Assembly: GCF_002270355.1 (NCBI RefSeq)
Contig: NZ_NJFZ01000020.1
Span: 186,039-250,038 of the forward strand
Direction of reading: 5' to 3'
Source of the DNA: Flectobacillus sp. BAB-3569
Lineage (GTDB): Bacteria; Bacteroidota; Bacteroidia; Cytophagales; Spirosomataceae
DNA: 64,000 nucleotides
Part shown: piece by piece, positions 9,328 to 17,242 of the stretch
Layout of the letters: every line of letters begins with the position of its first letter
Position numbering within the stretch: the stretch's first letter is position 1
Translations under genes and position numbers: made by a program
Notes under the pieces: generated by a model
What the model saw: the letters and a program-made list of their open reading frames with translations, nothing else
Databases searched by the model: none
Told to the model about the DNA's origin: nothing

Positions 9328-9333
9328 TTCAGA

Positions 9334-9364
9334 AGGATAATTTATATCAATTATCCTGTTTTTT
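9334..9364 (+). terminator. Leader hairpin with T tract before the FGGY kinase (possible attenuator)
   Basis: AGGATAATT (9334-9342) and AATTATCCT (9349-9357) form a perfect 9-bp stem with a 6-base loop, followed by G and a run of six T. This has the form of an intrinsic terminator but sits inside the predicted leader, between the -7 box and the start codon at 9396. It could attenuate kinase transcription or be an operator for a dimeric regulator. Confidence 0.5.
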
Positions 9365-9395
9365 ATAAAAAAAGCAATCTTTAATATATTCCTCT

Positions 9396-10883
9396 ATGCT
9401 TTTACTAGGAATCGACATCGGTACTTCTTCCATTAAAGCTTCGGTTGTGGATGGCGCAACAGGTCAATTAGTAGCGTCTGCTCAATACCCTGATACCGAA
9501 AACACTATCTCCTCACCCTACCCAGATTGGGCAGAGCAAGATCCTGAAATGTGGTGGGATTGCGCAGTAAATGCCATTAAGCGCTGTAACAATTCGGGCA
9601 AATACAACCCTAAAGATATTCAAGCCATCGGTATTGCCTACCAAATGCATGGATTGGTCATGGTAGATAGAGACCATCGTGTCCTTCGCCCATCTATTAT
9701 TTGGTGTGACAGCCGTGCTGTGGAAATTGGGAATAAGGCATTTCAAGAAATTGGTGAGGAAAAATGTTTGTCACATTTACTCAATTCTCCTGGGAATTTT
9801 ACGGCTTCAAAACTAGCTTGGGTAAAAACCAATGAGCCACGCGTGTATGGTTCTGTGTATAAGATTATGCTTCCGGGTGATTTTATTGCGATGAAACTCA
9901 CCAATTCAATTACTACCTCCAATTCAGCGCTTTCTGAGGGCATTTTCTGGGATTTTAAAGAAAATACTGTTTCTGAGGATATTCTAAAATATTATGGTTT
10001 CCCTAAAACAGTTTTGCCGGAATTAAAGCCTGTATTTTCGAATCATGGGGAGGTGAGTAGTTCTATGGCAGACATGACAGGACTGCAAGCTGGAACTCCT
10101 GTATGTTACAAAGCAGGTGACCAACCTAACAATGCTTTATCCTTAAATGTTTTGGAACCCGGTGAAGTTGCTGCCACTGCTGGCACTTCAGGGGTAGTAT
10201 ATTCTGTATCTGACCAAATTAGTTATGACCCACTGTCACGTGTCAACACGTTTGCACACGTCAATCACCAATTAGATGGTCTTAATCGTTTGGGAACATT
10301 ACTATGTGTAAATGGTACAGGAATCCTGAATCGTTGGATGCGTGATCAGGTGGCTCCACACTGGTCGTATAGCCAAATGAATGATGCGGCATCTGCCATC
10401 AAGGCTGGGGCTAATGGTTTGTATATTTTACCTTTTGGCAATGGTGCTGAGCGAGTATTATCAAACAAAACTATTCATTCGACCATAACTGGGCTAAACT
10501 TTAATGTGCATACCACTGCCCATATGATTCGTGCGGCGCAAGAGGGTATTGCATTCTCCTTGAAATATGGGGTTGACATTATGGCAGAAACAGGTACAGC
10601 TCCTACTGTTATTCGTGCAGGAAAGGCCAATATGTTCTTAAGTGACATATTTACAAAAGCGTTAGTCAATACCATTGGCGTGGCAGTTGAGTTGTATGAT
10701 ACAGACGGTGCAAAAGGTGCAGCTTTGGGCGCTGGTATTGGAAAAGGATTCTTTGCTCAGCCAAAAGAAGCCTTCGAAAATATGAAATCAATAGGAACTG
10801 TAGAGCCTGAAAAAGAATTACAAGAACAATATCAATCTGTATATTCTAGCTGGAAAAGCATTTTGGACAAAAAGCTTAAGTGA
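9396..10883 (+). CDS. xylB: FGGY-family carbohydrate kinase, xylulokinase-like
   Basis: 495 residues, the usual length for FGGY kinases. The N-terminal phosphate-binding loop LGIDIGTSSIKASVVD, the segment GIAYQMHGLVMVDRD (close to the QMHG motif of xylulokinases), CDSRA, and the second-domain motifs ATAGTSGVVYSVS and GAKGAALGAG are all present. It would phosphorylate D-xylulose or a related ketose for entry into the pentose phosphate pathway. No xylose isomerase or transporter is beside it, so its substrate rests on similarity only. The gene stands alone on the plus strand between the ABC operon and a convergent oxidoreductase. Confidence 0.88.
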   Translation: MLLLGIDIGTSSIKASVVDGATGQLVASAQYPDTENTISSPYPDWAEQDPEMWWDCAVNAIKRCNNSGKYNPKDIQAIGIAYQMHGLVMVDRDHRVLRPSIIWCDSRAVEIGNKAFQEIGEEKCLSHLLNSPGNFTASKLAWVKTNEPRVYGSVYKIMLPGDFIAMKLTNSITTSNSALSEGIFWDFKENTVSEDILKYYGFPKTVLPELKPVFSNHGEVSSSMADMTGLQAGTPVCYKAGDQPNNALSLNVLEPGEVAATAGTSGVVYSVSDQISYDPLSRVNTFAHVNHQLDGLNRLGTLLCVNGTGILNRWMRDQVAPHWSYSQMNDAASAIKAGANGLYILPFGNGAERVLSNKTIHSTITGLNFNVHTTAHMIRAAQEGIAFSLKYGVDIMAETGTAPTVIRAGKANMFLSDIFTKALVNTIGVAVELYDTDGAKGAALGAGIGKGFFAQPKEAFENMKSIGTVEPEKELQEQYQSVYSSWKSILDKKLK

Positions 10884-11252
10884 TCGTGCAGAATTAGATT
10901 TAATCAATTGGAGATGTAAGATATTGATAATTAAAATTTTACATTCACAATTCACAACTCATAATTCAGCACTAATACTTAAGTAAGTTAGTACTCAAAA
11001 TAAAGTGTAAGATTGTGCTTTGAGCTTTCAAATATCGGCTTTCGGCGATTGGCTATGGGAAAAATGCATGTCCGTGGTCGTTAAAAACATTTTAACACTC
11101 TTTGTAATGTGACTGTTGCCTTGTCACTAAAAGACTAAATCTTATTCTGCACGATTACTTAATAATACTGAAGTGTGAATGTAAATTTTTAATGATCTGA
11201 TCTTTGCATTCACAAATACTTGAGCAGATAAATAAGCTACTTGGATTTAAGC
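10884..11252. other. Intergenic region with repeat sequence
   Basis: No gene is supported. The first part has short AT-rich direct repeats (ACAATTCACAACTCATAATTC) of a kind frequent between genes in this window, and 11011-11170 is one copy of a dispersed repeat described separately. A perfect hairpin closes the region at 11253-11310. Confidence 0.5.
11011..11170 (+). repeat. Dispersed intergenic repeat, copy A
   Basis: About 155 bases that match, in inverted orientation, 21373-21525. Shared words include TGCTTTG.GCTTTC, CATTTTAACACTCT, TTGCCTTGTCAC (against TGTGCCTGTTACC) and AAATCTTATTCTGCA.GATTAC. The copies have diverged by substitutions and small gaps. No protein-coding potential was seen. 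The TGCCTNTGTGCC-like part recurs in the tandem block near 44.2 kb. Confidence 0.6.
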
Positions 11253-11310
11253 TTTTCTTCATTTTCACAGGCGTGCGAGGCAACTCACACGCCTGTGAAA
11301 ATGAAGAAAA
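11253..11310. terminator. Perfect 23-bp hairpin between convergent genes
   Basis: The 23 bases at 11253-11275 are the exact reverse complement of 11288-11310, with a 12-base loop. The outer arms are T/A-rich and the inner arms contain CACAGGCGTG, so the structure can end transcription in both directions. It touches the stop codon of the oxidoreductase at 11311. Confidence 0.85.
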
Positions 11311-12606
11311 TTATACCGAAGGATATTCCCAAGGTTTGCGATATTCTCTTCTCAATAATTTGTTAGCTTCTGGGTCATTGAGAATAATTTCTTTCTCACC
11401 ATCCCAAATAATACGGCGTCCTACCTTGGCAGAAAGCATACCCAACAAGCTCATATTAGTTGATCGGTGTCCTATTTCAATATCACAAAGTGGTAGTTTA
11501 TGGCTTTTGATAGACGCCAGAAAATTTTGCCATAACTCACGGATATTCTGGTCATCGGGTTTGTTAAGGACTGGATCCTCATGCAAAATTGGTTTGTTTT
11601 TATTGGCAGGATAAAAAGTCCAGCCATCTTGCCAACCCATGTGAAAAGTACCTTCTGTGCCGTAAAAGTAACAACCGACGTTGGTGCGCTCGGCTTCGTT
11701 GGCTGCAAATAACCTATGCTCCCATGAAACATGAAAGTTTTCAAACTCATAATTTACTAATTGCATATCTGGCGCATCCGTATTGTCTTTGCGAATATGT
11801 CGTGCCATGGTTGAGTAAATCTTTCGAGGATATTTTTCTTCCATACACCAAAGAATCTGATCCATCCAATGTATTCCCCAATCGCCAAGTTGTCCATTTG
11901 AAAAGTTGAGAAATTGTCTAAATCCTTTCGGATGAATAACCTTGTTGTAGGGAATCAACGGCGCTGGACCGCAATACATATCCCAGTCTAATCCTTGAGG
12001 CACTTCCGAATTAGGAACTACCGTACCCGCGCCTCCGCCATAGTGCACAAATGCCCGAATCATACCAATCTGTCCTACTTTTCCTGAACGAATAAAATTC
12101 ATGCCTGAAATATTATGCGGAGAAACTCGCCTGTGTGTTCCCACCTGCACAATTCGGTCATATTTTCGAGCGGCGTTTACCATAGCACGTCCTTCCATAA
12201 TGGTATGCCCGATGGGTTTTTCTACATATACATTTGCCCCAATCTCCATCGCAGCAATCGCAATCAGAGGATGCCAATGGTCGGGCGTTGCCACAATCAC
12301 TATTTCGGGTTTTTCTCGATGAAGCAATTCTCTAAAATCACGATAACGCTTCGGACTGTCGCTACACAAGGAAGAAACCTCTTTTAGCGCATTGTTTAAT
12401 TGATTTTCATCGACATCACACAAGGCTACCACTTGTGACTCACCTGCTCTGATGGCCTCTCGAAGAATATTCATTCCCCACCAACCTGTACCAATAAGAG
12501 CCGTTTTGTATTTGTTAACCTTCGAAGATAATGCAGGCAATAATGGCAAACTCGAGTAGTACAGACTAGCCGAGGAAGAATATTTGATAAAATCTCGTCT
12601 TTTCAT
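11311..12606 (-). CDS. Gfo/Idh/MocA-family oxidoreductase with Tat-like signal
   Basis: 431 residues. The N-terminus MKRRDFIKYSSSASLYYSSL resembles a Tat signal (R-R-D-F), frequent in exported members of this family in Bacteroidota. The Rossmann fold follows: KTALIGTGWWGMNILREAI, VVALCDVDE, IVIVATPDHWHPLIAIAAME and the EKPIGHT motif carrying the family's conserved lysine. The C-terminal domain has the usual alpha/beta dimer region. Such proteins oxidise or reduce sugars or sugar-like compounds with NAD(P); the substrate is unknown here. It is transcribed alone and ends at a strong hairpin. Confidence 0.9.
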   Translation of the reverse strand: MKRRDFIKYSSSASLYYSSLPLLPALSSKVNKYKTALIGTGWWGMNILREAIRAGESQVVALCDVDENQLNNALKEVSSLCSDSPKRYRDFRELLHREKPEIVIVATPDHWHPLIAIAAMEIGANVYVEKPIGHTIMEGRAMVNAARKYDRIVQVGTHRRVSPHNISGMNFIRSGKVGQIGMIRAFVHYGGGAGTVVPNSEVPQGLDWDMYCGPAPLIPYNKVIHPKGFRQFLNFSNGQLGDWGIHWMDQILWCMEEKYPRKIYSTMARHIRKDNTDAPDMQLVNYEFENFHVSWEHRLFAANEAERTNVGCYFYGTEGTFHMGWQDGWTFYPANKNKPILHEDPVLNKPDDQNIRELWQNFLASIKSHKLPLCDIEIGHRSTNMSLLGMLSAKVGRRIIWDGEKEIILNDPEANKLLRREYRKPWEYPSV

Positions 12607-12824
12607 AGTTTTTGAAGGGTTAAAAACTAAATATACTGATTATCAAGGAATCTATTATGAGTTTTTACAGGTGAATAAAAAGTCATCTGAGATAGTAACA
12701 TAATTTTTTGACACTCACACGGAAAAATCTTCACTAATTGAAAGTAATTTTACCCAAAACGACGCTTTCTTCCTTAAATTGATGTATATTTGACGTATAG
12801 GCTTACTACTTAATCACCGCCAAT

Positions 12825-15752
12825 ATGATATTACGAAAAGCCCTTACTTTTAGTGATAATCAAGAAAATATCCTCCAAATAGAGCAAAAACTGAGAAGTA
12901 TGGAAATAGGTACTTCGGGGACTTTTGCTTTAGCTGACGATATTTTCTCTAAAACACTCATTAAATCCAAGCCTGATTTTATTTTCATAGATGCTTCTTA
13001 TTTTGAAACATCAGAATTTAATATTTTCTCACAAACAGATCATTTAAGCCATACATTTGGAAACTCTTCTATCATAATTTTGTGTAGAATTATCGACCCC
13101 ACAATTCAACGAAATTTTCTACAGGCAGGAGCTCAAGATTGCATATTATGGAATGATTTTTTACAAAACGATATAGAGAAAAACTTATTTTTTGCAAAAG
13201 AAAGACAGGTTTTGAGAAGTCGCTTCAAGAAAATTGCTAACGATTATAAGCAACTTTTTGATGCTAATCCACTCCCTATGTGGGTATACAATGTGGAAAA
13301 TGGACAATTTATCAAAGTAAATCAAGCAGCCTGTCAAAAGTATGGATATACGCTAAAGGAGTTTTACCAACTTTCAATTCAAGATTTGGTTGGCAATTCC
13401 CCAACAGACAGTCCTCTCATTTCTGATCAGTTTGCTACACATCATACCAAATCTGGACAGCTTATATATGTAGAGCTTACCTCACATCCAACCATATACA
13501 AAGGAACTGATGCGGTATTAGTATTAGCTCATGATGTGACTGCAAGGGTAAAGGCGGAACAAGAAAAAAACGTTGCTTCAAAACAACTTTTCTTAATTTT
13601 TGAGCACTCTTCCGATGCAATTCTGCTAACCGATAGCGAAGGTAAAATTCTAGAGGTCAATAGCGCCTCCGAGGAGCTTTTTAATGCATCAAAGACATTT
13701 CTCCAAAACAAGTCGCTTGCAGAAATTGTAAAACCTGAATTCAACACGCCTTTTGACAGTTTGTGGGAAAAATTTCATGCGATCGGCAAACATGAGGGTA
13801 AAATTTCACTAAAATCAACCCATAACGATACCAAAATTGCCTCTTGGCGCGCCTTAGCCAATATTAGGGAAGGCATCCATTTACATATTTTTAATGACGT
13901 CACGGAATCTGAACTCAAGGTTAGAGAAAATGAGTTAAACAGTAGAATTCTCTCTTCTATCAAAGATTCCTTTACGCTCAAAGCTACCTTAAACGCTATC
14001 AGTAACAATATTAGATTATTTACAGGTTGGGAAAACGTAGAATTTTGGTTACCCGATTCTCAAAATCAATTATTGTTTCTTGCCAGCTCGTCGGCAAACC
14101 CTAATAATGCGCAGTTTGTCAACTTTGCTGAAGCTTCTCGCCATAGAACAAGAGGTTTCACCGAAAAAAGTATTTCTAATAATTCATGGATTAGCAAATC
14201 GGCCTATTGGTTCAACGACCTGTATCATCATGAAAGTTTTACTCGCCAAGAGCTCTTAGACCCCAATCTTCATTATACCGCCGTTTCGATTCCTATCTTC
14301 GAAGCTCCCAATAGTGATCAGATTGTAGGAATCATTATATTGATTACCGACCAAGAAGTTTCTTATGATTCTTACCTGACAGGTATTTTATCCAAGGTTG
14401 CAGGCGGCTTAGGAAATCTCATTGAGAAAGTGAAAGCGAGAGAAGAACTTTCAAATTTATTCGATTACTCGGCAGATTTAATTTGTATAGCAGATAAAAA
14501 TGGTTTTTTAGTAAAAACCAATCCTGCCTTTTCGAATGTACTTGGATTTTCGGTAGAGGAATTGAAGTCGAAAAGATTCACAGATTTAATTCATCCTGAT
14601 GATTTAGAAACTTCGGCTCAGCAAATTGCAAAACTCTACCAAGGTGAAATCATTCGAGCACACGCCAATCGTTATCAGACCAAAGCTGGCACTTATCGTC
14701 ATTTTGCTTGGGTGGCCGTTCCAGACCCAAATGGTAAACAAGTATTTGTAATTGGACGAGATGTAACAGAGTTGAAGGCTCAAACAGATTTGATTCTGAA
14801 AAATGCCGAGCAAACTCGAAATATGCTCGAAAGTATCACCGATGGATTTATTTCGGTAGATAAATCATGGAATGTAAACTATTGGAATGCTTCTGCTGAA
14901 CGAATTTTAGGCATTGAGAAAGAGGCCGTTTTGAATCAAAATTGCCTAAGCCTTCTTCAAGAATTATCTCCAGAATTAGCGACAATGTTTGAAGAGGCTA
15001 GCAAAAAACATACCTCCTTATTCCTGGAAACATACCTTTCCCAACAAAATATTTGGATAGAATCTACAGCCTATCCTTCAAATGAAGGATTATCCGTGTA
15101 TATTCGTGACATAACTCTTGCAAAAGAACACAGTCTCGCAATTGCCACTATGCAAAAGAATTTAGAAGCCATTATAAACGCCACCAACGAATTAATTTGG
15201 TCGGTTGATAAAGAGTACAATTTGACCATTGCCAACAAAGCTTATTTCGAAATGTTATCAGATCTGGTGGGTAATCCCGTAGATTTAGATACTTCTACCG
15301 CACGCGAATCACTTAGTGAAGCCGTCAAAGCAAAATGGCGTGCCTACTATGAGCGTTGTATGCAAGGAGAACCTCACTCAGCGATTGAGGACTTGGCATC
15401 CTACCACCCTGCTGGGAAGCGCTTGAGAGCCATCGTGAATTTCAATCCAATTTATGACCATCAAGGTAATGTTACTGGGGTCGCTTGTTTTGCAAAAGAT
15501 ATTTCTGAATTAACTCAGAAAATGGAAACAATCGACCAGCAATCTAATCAGTTGAAGGAGATTGCCTGGTTTCAATCCCATGCTGTAAGACAGCCATTGG
15601 CCAAAATACTTGGGATAGTCGACTTTTTGGAAGTAACAGAGGCAGAGTTAGACCAAGAAACAGCACAACTTCTTACAGACCTAAAAGGTTCGGCTCAGGA
15701 GTTAGATGATGTGGTGAAAACTATTGTCAAGAAAGCACAGCGAAATGATTAA
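12825..15752 (+). CDS. Multi-PAS sensor protein with histidine dimerisation box but no ATPase domain
   Basis: 975 residues. The first 125 look like a degenerate receiver domain (IKSKPDFIFIDASYF). Then come PAS domains at about 135-245 (YKQLFDANPLPMWVYNVENG), 250-365, 540-650 (LFDYSADLICIADKNG, with a PAC-like HPDDLETSAQQ), 660-770 and 775-900, and a GAF-like stretch at about 380-535. The protein ends with a HisKA-like segment, QSHAVRQPLAKILGIVDFLE, with candidate phospho-histidine H919, and stops 56 residues later. No N, G1 or G2 ATP-binding boxes follow. PAS proteins ending this way occur in Bacteroidota, so it may be phosphorylated by another kinase or signal by dimerisation. A double-arm hairpin follows. 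Confidence 0.8.
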   Translation: MILRKALTFSDNQENILQIEQKLRSMEIGTSGTFALADDIFSKTLIKSKPDFIFIDASYFETSEFNIFSQTDHLSHTFGNSSIIILCRIIDPTIQRNFLQAGAQDCILWNDFLQNDIEKNLFFAKERQVLRSRFKKIANDYKQLFDANPLPMWVYNVENGQFIKVNQAACQKYGYTLKEFYQLSIQDLVGNSPTDSPLISDQFATHHTKSGQLIYVELTSHPTIYKGTDAVLVLAHDVTARVKAEQEKNVASKQLFLIFEHSSDAILLTDSEGKILEVNSASEELFNASKTFLQNKSLAEIVKPEFNTPFDSLWEKFHAIGKHEGKISLKSTHNDTKIASWRALANIREGIHLHIFNDVTESELKVRENELNSRILSSIKDSFTLKATLNAISNNIRLFTGWENVEFWLPDSQNQLLFLASSSANPNNAQFVNFAEASRHRTRGFTEKSISNNSWISKSAYWFNDLYHHESFTRQELLDPNLHYTAVSIPIFEAPNSDQIVGIIILITDQEVSYDSYLTGILSKVAGGLGNLIEKVKAREELSNLFDYSADLICIADKNGFLVKTNPAFSNVLGFSVEELKSKRFTDLIHPDDLETSAQQIAKLYQGEIIRAHANRYQTKAGTYRHFAWVAVPDPNGKQVFVIGRDVTELKAQTDLILKNAEQTRNMLESITDGFISVDKSWNVNYWNASAERILGIEKEAVLNQNCLSLLQELSPELATMFEEASKKHTSLFLETYLSQQNIWIESTAYPSNEGLSVYIRDITLAKEHSLAIATMQKNLEAIINATNELIWSVDKEYNLTIANKAYFEMLSDLVGNPVDLDTSTARESLSEAVKAKWRAYYERCMQGEPHSAIEDLASYHPAGKRLRAIVNFNPIYDHQGNVTGVACFAKDISELTQKMETIDQQSNQLKEIAWFQSHAVRQPLAKILGIVDFLEVTEAELDQETAQLLTDLKGSAQELDDVVKTIVKKAQRND

Positions 15753-15778
15753 ATAGATAAGTGCTGTTGATAAAATAT

Positions 15779-15837
15779 TTCTCCAAAACAGGTCATCCTA
15801 TTTAAGAAGTTTAAATAAAATGACGTGTTTTGGAGAA
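15779..15837. terminator. Bidirectional hairpin terminator between convergent genes
   Basis: TTCTCCAAAACA (15779-15790) pairs perfectly with TGTTTTGGAGAA (15826-15837), and inner bases GTCAT/ATGAC can extend the stem. It lies between the stops of the PAS protein (plus) and the TetR gene (minus). Confidence 0.75.
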
Positions 15838-15868
15838 GAAAATTATCGAATGTGCCGCATCACCAATA

Positions 15869-16441
15869 TTAATGAATCGCAATAGCGTCCCACATCATAT
15901 CGATGCATTCCTCTATCTCTTTGGGGCTCAAGGTATGTAATTGTACAGATAATTCCCCGACTGCTCCGCATAGCATAATTAGGATAAGGGTAGTTGAGCT
16001 CTTTTTCAGATAGCCTTCTGCCTGACCTGTTTCTATCAATTCGTAAAGTGGCTTTAAAGCCTTATCCTCCTCAGCAATAATCGTATCATTGTCTCCCTCA
16101 TTATACGGGGAACGAGCATACTGTTCAAAAAAAATTTGTACCTCTGGATTCGTGGCAACGCGACTCATATAATTGCTCAAAGCTGCCTTAAATCTCTCTT
16201 CAAAGGGAACATCCTGCGGCAGATTTTCAAAAGAAAGCTCAGTTTCTTTCTTGACCAAATAAACGTAGAGATTGTCAATAAGATCTTTTTTGTCCTTGAA
16301 GTAAATATAAATTGTACCAGTGGCGACCCCAACCTCCTTGGCGAGAAGGCTCATCTTTAATCCAGAAAGACCAATTTTGGAAATCATTGATAATGCTTTT
16401 TCCAAAATCAATTTTTCTTTTACATCATCTTTAGTTCTCAT
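15869..16441 (-). CDS. TetR/AcrR-family transcriptional regulator
   Basis: 190 residues. The N-terminal DNA-binding domain is clear: EKALSMISKIGLSGLKMSLL then VGVATGTIYIYFKDKKDLID (about residues 12-55). The rest is a helical effector domain of the length usual for the family, with a C-terminal ECIDMMWDAIAI helix. It is divergent from the ferritin gene with a 207-base gap, so ferritin is one possible target, but I saw no convincing inverted repeat there. An uninterrupted run of eight A (on the plus strand near 16126) lies within this gene, which is useful as a control when judging the broken homopolymers elsewhere in the window. Confidence 0.9.
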   Translation of the reverse strand: MRTKDDVKEKLILEKALSMISKIGLSGLKMSLLAKEVGVATGTIYIYFKDKKDLIDNLYVYLVKKETELSFENLPQDVPFEERFKAALSNYMSRVATNPEVQIFFEQYARSPYNEGDNDTIIAEEDKALKPLYELIETGQAEGYLKKSSTTLILIMLCGAVGELSVQLHTLSPKEIEECIDMMWDAIAIH

Positions 16442-16648
16442 AATAGTAATTAAATAAGGTATTGTTTGCAGTGGCTGAAATAATTTTAAATCTATTCTTT
16501 CAAAAATGGCTATTAAGAGAGGTAATCGACGAGTATGTACTAAATATAATTAGAATAATTCCAAATTTTATCAAAAATCCCCAAGTTTAAAACTTTTATC
16601 CTAATTATGTTATTAATATTGTGATAACTAATTAAGCTACAAAAGGAT

Positions 16649-17176
16649 ATGAAAGATTTGATGAGACAGAGAACTTCTTTGAAGGAGGAAATCGAAATTG
16701 CTCTAAACGCGCAATGTAAAATGGAAGCAGAAGCTTCGCAAAAGTATTTGGCGATGGCTTCATGGCTCGACCGCAATGGATTCGAAAAATCTGCCGAGTA
16801 TCTTTATGCTCAAGCAGAAGAGGAACGTGAACACTTTTTAAAGCTTTTTAAATATATTAACGAAGTTGGTGGTACTGCAATAACTCCAACGATTGGAGAA
16901 GTTATTCAAGAATATCCTTCCTTCAAAAGTGTATTTGAAGCGGCTCTTCAAAGTGAAATTTCTGTGACAAATGCCATCAATAAAATCGTGGCAAAATGTC
17001 GTGAAGAAAATGATTATGCTACTGAACAATTCATGATGTGGTACGTGGTAGAACAAAGAGAAGAAGAGAAAAACGCACGTCGTGCTTTGGAATTATTCGA
17101 TTTGATTGATGTTGAAAGTGCTACTGGAAAATTTGCTTTGGATAAAGAGATTGGCAAAATTGGCGCAGAAGAATAA
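16649..17176 (+). CDS. ftnA: Non-haem ferritin
   Basis: 175 residues with the ferritin four-helix bundle and ferroxidase ligands: EIEIALNAQCKMEAEASQKY in helix A (with the conserved Glu), AEEEREHFLKLFKYIN in helix B (E-x-x-H), and QFMMWYVVEQREEEKNARRA in helix D. The enzyme oxidises Fe(II) and stores it as a mineral core in a 24-subunit cytoplasmic shell. The gene stands alone, divergent from a TetR regulator and followed directly by an intrinsic terminator. Confidence 0.95.
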   Translation: MKDLMRQRTSLKEEIEIALNAQCKMEAEASQKYLAMASWLDRNGFEKSAEYLYAQAEEEREHFLKLFKYINEVGGTAITPTIGEVIQEYPSFKSVFEAALQSEISVTNAINKIVAKCREENDYATEQFMMWYVVEQREEEKNARRALELFDLIDVESATGKFALDKEIGKIGAEE

Positions 17177-17198
17177 GAATTCGAGTTTAATTAAACAA

Positions 17199-17226
17199 GG
17201 GTGCGACTAAAGTCGCACCCTGTTAA
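17199..17226. terminator. Intrinsic terminator after ferritin
   Basis: GGGTGCGACT and AGTCGCACCC form a perfect 10-bp stem with a two-base spacer at 17199-17220, 23 bases past the ferritin stop. It is also 17 bases past the end of the convergent GH9 gene and may serve both. Confidence 0.85.
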
Positions 17227-17242
17227 GAAAAAAATAAAGATT

